From positions 310,001 to 374,000 of the forward strand of contig NZ_JBOEGM010000008.1 in the NCBI RefSeq assembly GCF_050633425.1: a stretch of DNA of 64,000 nucleotides, read 5' to 3'. Under the pieces are notes generated by a model, which did not search any database, had not been told where the DNA came from, and worked only from the letters and a program-made list of their open reading frames with translations. This DNA comes from Pelagimonas sp050633425 (lineage in GTDB: Bacteria; Pseudomonadota; Alphaproteobacteria; Rhodobacterales; Rhodobacteraceae). Below are positions 50,818-59,851 of this stretch, piece after piece (the stretch's first letter is position 1; each line of letters starts with the position of its first letter). The position numbers and the translations under genes were made by a program.

Positions 50818-50850
50818 ACAAAAAACGCCGCCCGATCAGGGGGCGGCGTT
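50818..50850 (-). terminator. Terminator between hydrolase gene and pgk
   Basis: Nine-base arms AACGCCGCC (50824-50832) and GGCGGCGTT (50842-50850). The T-run (TTTTTTGTT) is on the minus strand, so it ends pgk; it may also act weakly for the plus-strand gene. Confidence 0.85.
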
Positions 50851-50872
50851 TGCTCATCATAACAACGTTGGC

Positions 50873-52060
50873 TTAACCAAGCGCAGCGACACCCGGCAAT
50901 TCCTTGCCTTCCATCCATTCCAAGAAGGCACCGCCTGCGGTCGAGATGTAGGTGAAATCCACCGCAGCATCGGCTTTGTTCAGCGCGGCCACCGTGTCAC
51001 CCCCCCCTGCGACCGAAATCAACTGACCGGCTTCGCTGCGTTCTGCGGCAAATTTCGCTGCCGCATTGGTTGCTGTATCGAAGGGCGAGATTTCAAAAGC
51101 GCCCAAAGGGCCATTCCAAATCAACGTTTTGGCTTTTTCGATGGCGGCGTGAACCGCTTTGACGGCCTCAGGCCCGGCGTCCAAAATCATCGCATCAGCT
51201 GGGCAGGCGTCATTGGCGACGGTTTCATTTTCGGCACCCGCCTTGAATTCGCGCGCCACAACAACGTCCGAAGGCAGGATGATGTCGCATCCAACGTCCT
51301 TGGCCTTCGCCAGAATGTCACGCGCAGTGTCGGCCATCTCGTGCTCGCACAGCGACTTGCCGACGTCGATTCCCTGGGCGGCCAGGAATGTGTTGGCCAT
51401 GCCACCACCGATGACGAGCATGTCAACCTTGTCGACCAAATTGCCCAACAAATCCAACTTGGTCGAGACTTTGGCCCCACCGACCACGGCCAGAACTGGA
51501 CGTTCCGGTGTGCCAAGCGCACTTTCCAAAGCCGAGAGCTCCGCTTGCATCAAACGGCCTGCACAGGCGGGCAACAAACGCGCCAGTCCTTCGGTCGATG
51601 CATGCGCCCGGTGCGCCGCGGAAAACGCATCGTTGCAATAAACATCACCCAGCTTGGCCATTTCGGCGGCAAGATCGGCGTCATTTTTTGTCTCTCCCGC
51701 GTGAAAACGGGTGTTTTCAAGCAGGGCAACCTGACCATCTTGCAGGGCATCGATCACCGATTGGGCGGCCGGGCCGACGCAATCGGCCGCAAAAACCACT
51801 GGTGCGCCAAAAACCGCTTCAAGCGCTGGAATGAGCAATTGAAGGCTCATATCCATGTTCCGTTCGCCCTTGGGACGGCCAAAATGCGCCAAAAGAACTG
51901 GCTTCCCACCGCGATCCAAAATGTCTTGTACCGTCGCTGCGATACGCTCAATGCGCGTCGTATCAGTGACTTGGCCGTTTTCAACCGGCACGTTAATGTC
52001 CACACGCGTCAAAACGCGCTTACCCGCCAGATCCATGTCGTCGAGGGTTTTCCAGGCCAT
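50873..52060 (-). CDS. pgk: Phosphoglycerate kinase
   Basis: Makes ATP from 1,3-bisphosphoglycerate in glycolysis and runs in reverse in gluconeogenesis. The 395-residue protein has the N-terminal RVDINVPVENGQVTD, HFGRPKGERNMDMSL, VVGGAKVSTKLDLL and the C-terminal GGGDTVAALNKA and STAGGAFLEWMEGK, all family signatures. It stands alone between its terminator and the divergent cyclophilin pair. Confidence 0.97.
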   Translation of the reverse strand: MAWKTLDDMDLAGKRVLTRVDINVPVENGQVTDTTRIERIAATVQDILDRGGKPVLLAHFGRPKGERNMDMSLQLLIPALEAVFGAPVVFAADCVGPAAQSVIDALQDGQVALLENTRFHAGETKNDADLAAEMAKLGDVYCNDAFSAAHRAHASTEGLARLLPACAGRLMQAELSALESALGTPERPVLAVVGGAKVSTKLDLLGNLVDKVDMLVIGGGMANTFLAAQGIDVGKSLCEHEMADTARDILAKAKDVGCDIILPSDVVVAREFKAGAENETVANDACPADAMILDAGPEAVKAVHAAIEKAKTLIWNGPLGAFEISPFDTATNAAAKFAAERSEAGQLISVAGGGDTVAALNKADAAVDFTYISTAGGAFLEWMEGKELPGVAALG

Positions 52061-52180
52061 GATATCGCTCCCAAACCAATTGCTGTTTGTCTGCCTCTTT
52101 CCTTGCCAGAGGTCAACGTCTGCTTGGCATTGGCGCGCGCACAGGCTACCTGAGGATCAGACTTTTTTACGGAGAGAGAC

Positions 52181-52690
52181 ATGGCCGATATCAAGGACCC
52201 GGAAAACACAATCCTGATGGAGCTGACAGGCGGGACCGTCACCATCGAATTGCTGCCCGATGTGGCCCCAAAACATGTGGAGCGCATGAAAGAGCTGGCA
52301 CGCTCGGGCGCATATAATGGGGTGGCTTTCCACCGCGTGATCGATGGTTTCATGGCGCAAACCGGCGACGTGGCCCATGGCAATATGGATAGCGACGACT
52401 ATCAACCGCGCCGCTGTGGCACTGGCGGCTCTGATCTACCAGATCTGCCAGCTGAATTTTCCAAGATTCCACATGCGCGCGGATCCTTGGGTGCGGCCCG
52501 TTCGGCGAACCCAAATTCGGCGAACTCGCAGTTCTTCATTAACTTCAAAGACAATGACTTCTTGAACGGTCAGTACACCGTTTACGGTCAGGTGACCTCT
52601 GGCATGGAACATGTTGACGCTATCGTCAAAGGTGAGCCGCCTGCGAACCCCGACAAGATGATCAGCGTCAAGGTGGCATCTGATGCGTAA
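52181..52690 (+). CDS. ppiB: Cytoplasmic cyclophilin, peptidyl-prolyl isomerase
   Basis: Catalyses cis-trans isomerisation at proline. The 169-residue protein lacks a signal peptide. It shows the cyclophilin core FHRVIDGFMAQTGD, a Rhodobacterales-type insertion (HGNMDSDDYQPRRCGTGGS), ARSANPNSANSQFFI and FLNGQYTVYGQVTSGME. A second cyclophilin overlaps its end by 8 bp. Confidence 0.95.
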   Translation: MADIKDPENTILMELTGGTVTIELLPDVAPKHVERMKELARSGAYNGVAFHRVIDGFMAQTGDVAHGNMDSDDYQPRRCGTGGSDLPDLPAEFSKIPHARGSLGAARSANPNSANSQFFINFKDNDFLNGQYTVYGQVTSGMEHVDAIVKGEPPANPDKMISVKVASDA

Positions 52691-53228
52691 GCTTGCTTTT
52701 GTCCTGGCCCTGCTTGGGGCACCGGCCTATGCAACAGGTCTCAAGATTGAAGTCGCTGGCGAAGCCAATGGAGTGATTGAGATTGACCTGCTGGAAGATG
52801 TTGCACCGGGTCACGTGACTCAGATCACAACACTTGCCTCTGAGGGCAAATATGATGGTGTTGTGTTCCACCGCGTGATCGACGGGTTCATGGCCCAGAC
52901 GGGGGACGTCAAGTTTGGCATTCCCGGTGGTGACATGCGTATGGCCGGGATGGGCGGTTCTGAACTGCCTGATCTCAAAGCGGAATTCTCGGATATCAGC
53001 TTTGAGCGCGGTGTGGTCGGTATGGCCCGGTCGCAAAACCCAGACAGTGCCAACTCGCAGTTCTTTATCATGTTTGCGCCGGGCACGTTCCTTGATGGTC
53101 AATACACCGTTGTGGGCAAAGTCACCGAAGGGTTGGACGTGCTGGATGCCATCAAACGGGGTGAAGGGCGCAATGGTTCCGTGATCGGGGCTCCGGATTA
53201 CATGGCCAAAGTGACTGTGACCGAGTGA
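52683..53228 (+). CDS. Periplasmic cyclophilin, peptidyl-prolyl isomerase
   Basis: Paralogue of the preceding gene with an added signal peptide (LAFVLALLGAPAYAT, cleavage near residue 17), so it should act in the periplasm. Same core: FHRVIDGFMAQTGDVKFG, ARSQNPDSANSQFFIMF, FLDGQYTVVGKVTEGLD. 181 residues. The pair gives one isomerase on each side of the inner membrane from one transcript. A 14-bp tandem repeat spans its stop codon. Confidence 0.93.
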   Translation: MRKLAFVLALLGAPAYATGLKIEVAGEANGVIEIDLLEDVAPGHVTQITTLASEGKYDGVVFHRVIDGFMAQTGDVKFGIPGGDMRMAGMGGSELPDLKAEFSDISFERGVVGMARSQNPDSANSQFFIMFAPGTFLDGQYTVVGKVTEGLDVLDAIKRGEGRNGSVIGAPDYMAKVTVTE

Positions 53229-53260
53229 TTGAGACCGAGTGATTGCGACCACGTGATCGC
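53219..53260. repeat. Three 14-bp tandem repeats at the end of the cyclophilin gene
   Basis: Units 53219-53232, 53233-53246 and 53247-53260, consensus GACCGAGTGATTGC, with one to three mismatches; a partial fourth follows. The first unit contains the stop codon, so the last codons and stop are within a repeat that could expand by slippage. Confidence 0.7.
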
Positions 53261-53281
53261 GACCGCATGGTTTTACAAAAG

Positions 53282-53314
53282 GGGCGCGCCTAAGGGCGCG
53301 CTCTTGTCGTTTTT
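53282..53314 (+). terminator. Probable terminator of the cyclophilin operon
   Basis: Stem GCGCGCC (53284-53290) / GGCGCGC (53295-53301), loop TAAG, T-rich tail reaching TTTTT at 53310-53314. A second perfect hairpin (CTGGGGG 53335-53341 / CCCCCAG 53346-53352, loop CAAA) follows. Confidence 0.6.
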
Positions 53315-53456
53315 GCGTTCAAAGCACGCAGCTTCTGGGGGCAAACCCCCAGACCCCGTCTCTCCAATCGGCGGGAGCAACGCGAGATCACATCTGCGTA
53401 TCGAGGCTGGGCAGAGGGCCTCTTGGCTGGCATGGTTTGGGCAGGAGGAATGCCCC

Positions 53457-54431
53457 ATGCGTCTTATTTTGACTTTTCTGGCTTGTGTTCAATTCTGCGT
53501 TCTGGCGACAGCCGGTCTCGCCAATCCTGATTTTTGGAAACACGAATGGCCAAATACCGATTTTGAAAACACCAGTATTCCAAACTGGGTTGAGATCATG
53601 TCGGGCGGTCCGCCCAAAGACGGCATTCCTGCGCTGAGTGACCCACAGTTCTTTACGGTGGATCAGGAAACCACCATTGCCGGAAATGAACCGGTGATCA
53701 CGGTTGAGATTGAAGGTGAGCGTCCGCGCACCTATCCGATCCGCTACCTGACCTGGCATGAGATCGTGAATGATCAAATTGGTGATACGCCGGTGGCCGT
53801 CACGTTCTGCCCGCTATGCAATTCCGGCCTGACTTTTGATCGCCGGGTCAAAGGCAAGGTGCTGACATTTGGGGTGTCGGGTAAGCTGCGCAACTCTGAC
53901 ATGGTGATGTATGATCGCGAGACCGAAAGCTGGTGGCAGCAAGCGGTTGGCATCGGTATCGTCGGCGATATGAACGGGGTTGAGCTTCGCCAACTGCCGA
54001 GCTGGATGGAAAGCTGGGATCAATACAAAGCCCGCAATCCCAATGGGTTGGTCATGGGGGAACCCGCATGGAACCGTGCCTATGGCCGCAACCCGTATAC
54101 CGGCTATGACCGGTCGCATCGCCCATTCCTCTATTCAGGCGAAATGCCCCCGCATGGGATCGCGCCGCTGATGCGTGTGGTTCGGGTTGGTGACAGGGCG
54201 TGGCCAATGGATCGTTTGGCACAAGAGGGCAATATTACCGAAGCGGGGGTGTCGTTGTCCTGGGAAGCTGGTCAGGCCTCGGCCTTGGATGCTGGTGTCA
54301 TTGCCAAGGGGCGCGATGTGGGCTCGGTTCGGGTGCGCGATGGTCAGGGCCGTAACCTTGCCCATGATGTCATGTTTGCTTTTGCCTTTCATGCGTTTTG
54401 GCCAGACGGCACATGGATGCGGGGCAAGTAA
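53457..54431 (+). CDS. DUF3179 domain secreted protein
   Basis: A 324-residue precursor with a signal peptide (LILTFLACVQFCVLATAGLA). The mature protein matches DUF3179: RYLTWHEIVNDQIGDTPVAV, the invariant TFCPLCNSGLTFDR and KLRNSDMVMYDRETESWWQQ. The Cys pair is the family hallmark; function is unknown. GGAGG at 53444-53448 supports ATG 53457 over the longer open frame. It ends 3 bp from a convergent gene. Confidence 0.88.
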   Translation: MRLILTFLACVQFCVLATAGLANPDFWKHEWPNTDFENTSIPNWVEIMSGGPPKDGIPALSDPQFFTVDQETTIAGNEPVITVEIEGERPRTYPIRYLTWHEIVNDQIGDTPVAVTFCPLCNSGLTFDRRVKGKVLTFGVSGKLRNSDMVMYDRETESWWQQAVGIGIVGDMNGVELRQLPSWMESWDQYKARNPNGLVMGEPAWNRAYGRNPYTGYDRSHRPFLYSGEMPPHGIAPLMRVVRVGDRAWPMDRLAQEGNITEAGVSLSWEAGQASALDAGVIAKGRDVGSVRVRDGQGRNLAHDVMFAFAFHAFWPDGTWMRGK

Positions 54432-54434
54432 AGT

Positions 54435-55325
54435 CTAGGCGACCAATCGCATAGGCAACCGACGTGCCAGCGGGGCGAGCGCCCCTTGGTGGAGCCATGT
54501 GCCCCCAAGCCTATGGGCTTGGGCCCCGGTTCCGAGTTTGAAATGTGACAAACCCGGCGCGTCATCGCGATTGAGAATACCGAGATCGAGATCGGTATGC
54601 CCCCGTTCAGAAAGCCAACACATGGCGGTCCAAAGCAAAAGGTTCATCGCATTGAATTTGCGCCCTAAATCATTGGAATGTCCGATCTGCCATGTCGCCA
54701 TAGGGCCATGGCAAAGGATAAGCGCAGCGGCGACAGGCGCGCCCTGATGGCGGGCTTCGAAGACATGAGCTTTGCCGGGATTGGCTGACCCAAAGGCGGC
54801 GGAAAACGCCGGTGGAAGGCCACGATACCCCTTGGTGCGGGCCTGTTCCACCTCGCTTTTCAGCAACCAGTGGTCGCGCGATAAATTGTGACGGGTGACC
54901 TTGAGTGGATGATTTTGGGCGCGATTCAAACGATTGCGCCATTTTTGTTTCATTGCCTGCCGCATCTGGTCTTCTGGGCCAAGTGGCAGCATTGCCAGTG
55001 TTGCAGGTGTCATTAAGGGCCAAAACCCGGCGCGCCGCAAATCCGCTGCGGCCATCCCTTCTGCATTTAGCAACAAGGGCCGTCCATCGTGCCACCGCTG
55101 CCATCGTTCAAGCCAGCCGCTCCGATCCGCCTCCGAGGCGGCGACCGGCCCGCGTGAGACCATATCAACCCGGCCCAGCGGCCCGAATTTGCGCGACTGA
55201 ATTTGCCATAACAATCGCAACTCCCCACGCGCTTCACGTTTGCAAAGTCGGGTCGGGCGGCCCATCGCTTCAGAGGCGCGGGCATATTCGGGGGATTGGG
55301 GCAGGGGTAATCGTAACGCAGACAT
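54435..55325 (-). CDS. GNAT/FemAB-like acyltransferase
   Basis: A 296-residue protein with the C-terminal acyltransferase fold of the BioF2/FemAB-like (GNAT type 6) family: QKWRNRLNRAQNHPLKVTRH, KGYRGLPPAFSAAFG, APVAAALILCHGPMATWQIG and the NAMNLLLWTAMCWLSERG segment. The product modified is unknown. ATG 55325 overlaps a short dyad. The open frame goes on to 55406 but has no support. Confidence 0.75.
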   Translation of the reverse strand: MSALRLPLPQSPEYARASEAMGRPTRLCKREARGELRLLWQIQSRKFGPLGRVDMVSRGPVAASEADRSGWLERWQRWHDGRPLLLNAEGMAAADLRRAGFWPLMTPATLAMLPLGPEDQMRQAMKQKWRNRLNRAQNHPLKVTRHNLSRDHWLLKSEVEQARTKGYRGLPPAFSAAFGSANPGKAHVFEARHQGAPVAAALILCHGPMATWQIGHSNDLGRKFNAMNLLLWTAMCWLSERGHTDLDLGILNRDDAPGLSHFKLGTGAQAHRLGGTWLHQGALAPLARRLPMRLVA

Positions 55326-55343
55326 GACGTAAATTAACGTCAT
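55324..55343. promoter_or_regulatory. Dyad over the GNAT gene start
   Basis: ATGACGT and ACGTCAT, 7-bp arms around AAATTA, cover the start codon at 55325 in the divergent gap. Possible operator; weak by itself. Confidence 0.4.
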
Positions 55344-55372
55344 AGAAAGTTTAAGGATGGTTAATACGCCCC

Positions 55373-55531
55373 ATGAAACATGATTCTTTGCTCCGATCCC
55401 GCCCAATTTCGGCCCGAAACATCACTTTTGACCACTCTCGGCCACGCCCAACAGCAGCAGCAGCGCTGCTTTTGGCAACGCTGCTGTCTTTGCCATTTCT
55501 GGCGATAGCGGTGGTTCAATTCGCGCTATAG
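55373..55531 (+). CDS. Possible 52-residue membrane protein
   Basis: ATG 55373 to TAG 55531 encodes a basic N-terminal half (SLLRSRPISARNITFDHSRP) and one strongly hydrophobic C-terminal helix (AAAALLLATLLSLPFLAIAV). It fills the gap between the GNAT gene and tyrS and ends 4 bp before tyrS. There is only a weak AAGGA some 16 nt upstream, so the start is uncertain. No family known to me. Confidence 0.4.
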   Translation: MKHDSLLRSRPISARNITFDHSRPRPTAAAALLLATLLSLPFLAIAVVQFAL

Positions 55532-55535
55532 CGGC

Positions 55536-56789
55536 TTAGTCGGACAATTTGACCAATGCGTGACGCTTTTTACCGGCGCTGAGTTTGATCGGCGTGGCCA
55601 AAGCGGCTGCATCCAAAACCAACCCGGCCTCAGCCAAAGGAGCATCATCCATTTTTGCCCCGTTTTCGGCGATCAGGCGTTTGGCTTCCTTGCCAGATTT
55701 GGCCAGACCGGATTTGACGATCAGCTGGACGATCGAAATCCCATCGCCAATGTCAGCGGCCGACAATTCAAGAGTTGGCAAATCATCCCCAACACCGCCT
55801 TTTTCAAAAACTTCGCGCGCGGTGGCTTCGGCTGCTGCTGCGGCCTCGGCTCCGTGGCACAAAGTTGTGACTTCATTGGCCAAAACGATCTTCGCGTCGT
55901 TGATATCTGAACCTTCCAATGCGCCCAAACGATCACATTCCTCAATCGGAAGCTCAGTATAGAGCTTGAGGAAACGGCCAACGTCCGCATCGGTGGTGTT
56001 GCGCCAGAACTGCCAGAACTCATAGGGGGCACACATGTCGCCGTTCAGCCAAATCGCGCCGTTCAGCGACTTGCCCATTTTCTTGCCATCCGAGGTGGTT
56101 AGCAATGGCGATGTCAAACCATAGATTTCGCTGTCCAGAACCCGCCGGGTCAAATCAATCCCGTTGACGATATTGCCCCATTGATCAGAGCCGCCCATTT
56201 GCAGCAAACAACCATAACGACGGTTCAGCTCAAGGAAGTCATAAGCCTGTAAAATCATGTAGTTGAATTCAAGGAAAGACAGCGATTGTTCGCGATCCAA
56301 CCGAGATTTCACCGATTCAAAGGACAACATCCGATTGACGCTGAAATGCCGGCCAATGTCGCGCAGGAAATCAAGGTAGTTCAACCCATCCAGCCATTCC
56401 GCATTATTGAGCATCAAGGCACCGCCGGGCGTGTCATCATAGCTGACATATTTGGCGAAGACTTGTTTGATACCATCAATATTGGCGTCGATCTGATCGG
56501 GTGTCAGCAAGGGGCGTTCATCTGCGCGAAACGATGGATCACCAACCTTGGTGGTGCCGCCGCCCATCAAGGTGATCGGCTTGTGCCCGGTTTTTTGCAA
56601 CCAGCGCAGCATCATAATCTGGATCAGAGATCCGACATGCAAGGATTTGGCCGTTGCATCAAAGCCAATATAGGCAGGGACGATACCGTCGACCAACGCG
56701 TCGTCGAGCGCCTGATAGTCGGTGCAATCGGCCAGAAAGCCGCGCTCGATCATCACACGCATGAAGTCCGATTTGGGATGGTAGGTCAT
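55536..56789 (-). CDS. tyrS: Tyrosyl-tRNA synthetase
   Basis: Class I synthetase charging tRNA-Tyr. The 417-residue protein has the HIGH-like HVGS at 51-54, the KMSKS loop as GKKMGKSLN, YMILQAYDFLELNRRYGC and a C-terminal S4 RNA-binding domain (IVQLIVKSGLAKSGKEAKRLI in part). ATG 56789 is used although the frame is open to 56852. Divergent from anmK. Confidence 0.96.
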   Translation of the reverse strand: MTYHPKSDFMRVMIERGFLADCTDYQALDDALVDGIVPAYIGFDATAKSLHVGSLIQIMMLRWLQKTGHKPITLMGGGTTKVGDPSFRADERPLLTPDQIDANIDGIKQVFAKYVSYDDTPGGALMLNNAEWLDGLNYLDFLRDIGRHFSVNRMLSFESVKSRLDREQSLSFLEFNYMILQAYDFLELNRRYGCLLQMGGSDQWGNIVNGIDLTRRVLDSEIYGLTSPLLTTSDGKKMGKSLNGAIWLNGDMCAPYEFWQFWRNTTDADVGRFLKLYTELPIEECDRLGALEGSDINDAKIVLANEVTTLCHGAEAAAAAEATAREVFEKGGVGDDLPTLELSAADIGDGISIVQLIVKSGLAKSGKEAKRLIAENGAKMDDAPLAEAGLVLDAAALATPIKLSAGKKRHALVKLSD

Positions 56790-56850
56790 GTGTCCGCCTC
56801 TTACTATATCGCGCAAAGCTATAAGTAAGGTTTGAGCAGAGGGAAAGAGC

Positions 56851-57957
56851 ATGTTGGGGGCAAAACCGGTGAAAGCGCTGGGGGCTATGTCTGGGACGTC
56901 GCTTGACGGGGTCGATGCAGCGATGATCGAAACCGATGGCGAACGAATTTTGTCCTTTGGGGCCTCGGAGTATTTGGCCTATTCCGATGCGCAGCGTGCG
57001 GTTCTGCGCGCCGCGCTTGGGCGTTGGCAAGAGGATGATACCGACGCTGCTTTGCAGGTGATCCAACAGGCGCATGCGCAGGTTTTGTCGGGTTTTGATG
57101 GGGCTGAATTGATCGGCTTTCATGGACAAACTCTGGCGCATGATCCCCAAGGGCGCGGAACGCATCAATTGGGCGATGGCAATGCGCTGGCCCAGTCGCT
57201 TGATGCCCCGGTTGTCTGGGATTTTCGGTCGGCTGATGTTGCATTGGGGGGCGAAGGGGCTCCGCTGGCTCCGTTTTTTCATTTTGCCTGCGCGAAATGG
57301 ATCGGTGCAGAGGAACCATTGGCGTTTTTGAACCTTGGCGGCGTCGGCAATTTGACATGGGTTGATCCTAGCAAATCCAAACCCGAAGACGAGGGTGCCT
57401 TGCTGGCCTTTGATACCGGCCCCGCCAATGCGCCGATAAATGATTTGGTCTCAGAACGCCTGGGCTTGGATTGCGATCGTGATGGGAAACTGGCGGCCCG
57501 GGGAACGGTCGAGGAGGGGGCATTGGAACTGTTCCTCGAAGAGGCGTTTTTTCGCAAAATGCCGCCGAAGTCCTTGGATCGCGATGATTTTTCACTGATG
57601 CTGGATTTGGTGAGAGAGTTGAATGACCAAGATGCCGCTGCCACGATGACGGCCATGGCCGCCACGGCGGTGATGGTTGGAATGGAGCATTGCCCCAGCC
57701 CGCCGAGCCGCGTTTTGGTGACTGGCGGTGGGCGCAAAAATCCGGTGATGATGAAGATGCTGGCCGTTGGTCTCGATTGCCCTGTCGAATCTGTCGAAAC
57801 GGTCGGTTTGGATGGGGATATGCTCGAGGCGCAGGCCTTTGCCTATTTGGCAGTGCGCGTCGCGCGCGGTTTGCCGACATCCTGCCCATCAACAACCCGG
57901 GTCGCGGCCGCAGTTGGGGGCGGCCAGATCAGCCGTCCTAGCATAACAGACGATTAA
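56851..57957 (+). CDS. anmK: Anhydro-N-acetylmuramic acid kinase AnmK
   Basis: Phosphorylates 1,6-anhydroMurNAc released from peptidoglycan turnover, so the sugar can be recycled. The 368-residue protein has the ASKHA-fold signatures: GAMSGTSLDGVDAAMIE, GFHGQTLAHDPQGRGTHQLG, VVWDFRSADVALGGEGAPLAP and NLGGVGNLTWV, and the C-terminal VTGGGRKNPVMM. Its 3' end touches the next convergent gene by 4 bp. Confidence 0.96.
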   Translation: MLGAKPVKALGAMSGTSLDGVDAAMIETDGERILSFGASEYLAYSDAQRAVLRAALGRWQEDDTDAALQVIQQAHAQVLSGFDGAELIGFHGQTLAHDPQGRGTHQLGDGNALAQSLDAPVVWDFRSADVALGGEGAPLAPFFHFACAKWIGAEEPLAFLNLGGVGNLTWVDPSKSKPEDEGALLAFDTGPANAPINDLVSERLGLDCDRDGKLAARGTVEEGALELFLEEAFFRKMPPKSLDRDDFSLMLDLVRELNDQDAAATMTAMAATAVMVGMEHCPSPPSRVLVTGGGRKNPVMMKMLAVGLDCPVESVETVGLDGDMLEAQAFAYLAVRVARGLPTSCPSTTRVAAAVGGGQISRPSITDD

Positions 57958-58725
57958 CAAGGGGATGCGGATGAAACCGCGTTCCCGATCAACCGGGTCA
58001 CCCGAGCTTTCAAAAAGACCCAATCGGCCAATATCAGACCCGCGAAAATCATGCCGATTTGATAGGATAATGCAGTCCAGTCTCGAAACAAAATGGTTGT
58101 GACCCAGTTCTGGTTGAAAACATAACCATGCACCGCCCAGCCCACATAGGCTGTTAATGCGACTGAGAATGCAGCTATTTTGCTGGTGAAAATCTGTTTG
58201 AAACCAACCAAAGCAACCAATAACGACAACACCATCAGGTTCACCAAACCGAAACGCCGAAAATCTCGTTTCAACCCATCTATTGTCGTTGAGTATTTGT
58301 TGGCGATGATATCGCGCACAGTTTCATCGCCAATTTGGTATGATTGCACCTTGGTGATCAAGGGCGAGGAAAGGGCCGCCTGCGCGTGTCCCACAAGACA
58401 ACCGCAGTGGGTGCTGGCTGCCAAATCAACAAGGTAGGAAACGACCTTGGCCTTTTGGCCTCCGATGGTTTCTCGTTGCGCTTCAGAGGTTTCGAACACG
58501 TTTTGAAGTCTGCGAAGCCGGGTATCGGCCTCGACTTGATCAATGGCATTGTCCCAAGCAGAAATTGCGGCCTGTTCCACCGTTTTCATGGTGAAACTGC
58601 GCAGCGAAACTGCGCAACCATTCTTCAACTTTGCCGGAATTGGAGTAGCTTGCAATCACTAGAAATGCCGATAGGACAACGCCAATAATTTGAAAAATCA
58701 GAACAAAATACCGAAACAAAACCAT
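57954..58725 (-). pseudogene. Membrane protein gene with a frameshift from a 13-bp tandem duplication
   Basis: From ATG 58725 the frame encodes a membrane helix (FVLIFQIIGVVLSAFLVIAS) and SGKVEEWLRSF, then leaves frame at 58591-58616, where a 13-bp unit occurs twice. Removing one copy joins WLRSF to TMKTVEQAAISAWDNA in the downstream frame, and the whole becomes 252 residues. The C-terminal part has long helices (NLMVLSLLVALVGFKQIF) and a second TM pair. An internal start (ATG 58589) could still give about 211 residues. Family not recognised. Confidence 0.7.
58591..58616. repeat. 13-bp tandem duplication causing the frameshift
   Basis: Units GTGAAACTGCGCA (58591-58603) and GCGAAACTGCGCA (58604-58616) abut, with one mismatch. 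Thirteen is not a multiple of three, so gain or loss toggles the reading frame of the surrounding gene. Confidence 0.85.
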
Positions 58726-58759
58726 CCCGCTAACATTTTCTAGAAAGAGGTGAAAAACA

Positions 58760-59767
58760 CTAGCCGCCGGTATGGCTCATATGACGTGACATTTTCCCAT
58801 CGACCGCTTGGCGCGAATAGTCGAAATCATGGCCCTTGGGTTTGAGCAGGATCGCCGAGCGGATGGCCTCTTCTAGCGGGGCCTCTGAATCGGGATGGTT
58901 GCGTAGGGCACTGCGCAAATCCGCGTTGTCTTCCTGGCCAAGACACATAAACAGTTCACCCGTACAGGTCAGGCGCACCCGATTGCAGCTTTCACAAAAG
59001 TTATGCGTCAAAGGCGTGATAAACCCAATGCGTTGACCGGTTTCTTCAAGCCGGACATAGCGGGCGGGGCCACCGGTGTTGTCAGGCAAATCCGTGACCG
59101 TGTACTGTTCGCGCAGACGGGCGCGAAGCTCGTCAAGCTTCCAATATTGATCCAGCCGATCTTCATTGCCTATATCGCCCATGGGCATAACTTCGATCCA
59201 TGTCAGATCCATGTCGCGTTCGGCACACCATTCGGTGATGGTAAACAGCTCTTCTTCGTTAAACCCCTTAAGGGCCACGGCATTGATTTTCACCCGAAGA
59301 CCGGCCGCCTGCGCCGCGTCGATTCCATTTAGAACCTGAGCCAAACGGCCCCACCGGGTGATATCGGCAAACTTTTTCTCATCCAGAGTATCGAGCGAAA
59401 CGTTCACCCGTCGCACACCTGCTGCATATAAATCGGCGGCATATTTCCCAAGCTGAGAGCCATTGGTGGTCAGCGTCAATTCCTTGAGAGCGCCGCTATC
59501 GAGATGGCGCGACATGCCTTGAAAAAATGTCATGATCCCGCGCCGCACAAGTGGTTCTCCGCCCGTAATGCGCAGCTTTTCAACGCCCAACTTAACAAAA
59601 GTCGAACACATCCGGTCCAACTCTTCCAAAGTCAAAAGCTCTTTTTTCGGCAAAAAGGTCATGTTTTCAGACATGCAATACACGCACCTGAAATCGCAAC
59701 GGTCGGTGACCGAGACACGAAGGTACGAAATAGGGCGGTGGAACGGGTCTATTAGCGGCTGGCTCAT
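58760..59767 (-). CDS. moaA: GTP 3',8-cyclase MoaA
   Basis: Radical-SAM enzyme that starts molybdenum cofactor synthesis from GTP. The 335-residue protein has the SAM-cluster cysteines 24, 28 and 31 in CDFRCVYC, a second cluster site FCESCNRVRLTCTGELFMC, and the conserved C-terminal Gly-Gly. No other moa gene adjoins it. Confidence 0.97.
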   Translation of the reverse strand: MSQPLIDPFHRPISYLRVSVTDRCDFRCVYCMSENMTFLPKKELLTLEELDRMCSTFVKLGVEKLRITGGEPLVRRGIMTFFQGMSRHLDSGALKELTLTTNGSQLGKYAADLYAAGVRRVNVSLDTLDEKKFADITRWGRLAQVLNGIDAAQAAGLRVKINAVALKGFNEEELFTITEWCAERDMDLTWIEVMPMGDIGNEDRLDQYWKLDELRARLREQYTVTDLPDNTGGPARYVRLEETGQRIGFITPLTHNFCESCNRVRLTCTGELFMCLGQEDNADLRSALRNHPDSEAPLEEAIRSAILLKPKGHDFDYSRQAVDGKMSRHMSHTGG

Positions 59768-59851
59768 GAAAAAGAGATAGCGCTCGGCAAGGAATTGAGC
59801 AAGTGTGCGCAGCGAATTGTATCCCTCGGACCAAGGTCGTAGAGTGCGTTT

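Noticed and set aside
51149..52153. 334-codon open frame opposite pgk
   Set aside because: Pgk motifs are complete on the other strand; this frame has no recognisable sequence and no start signal.
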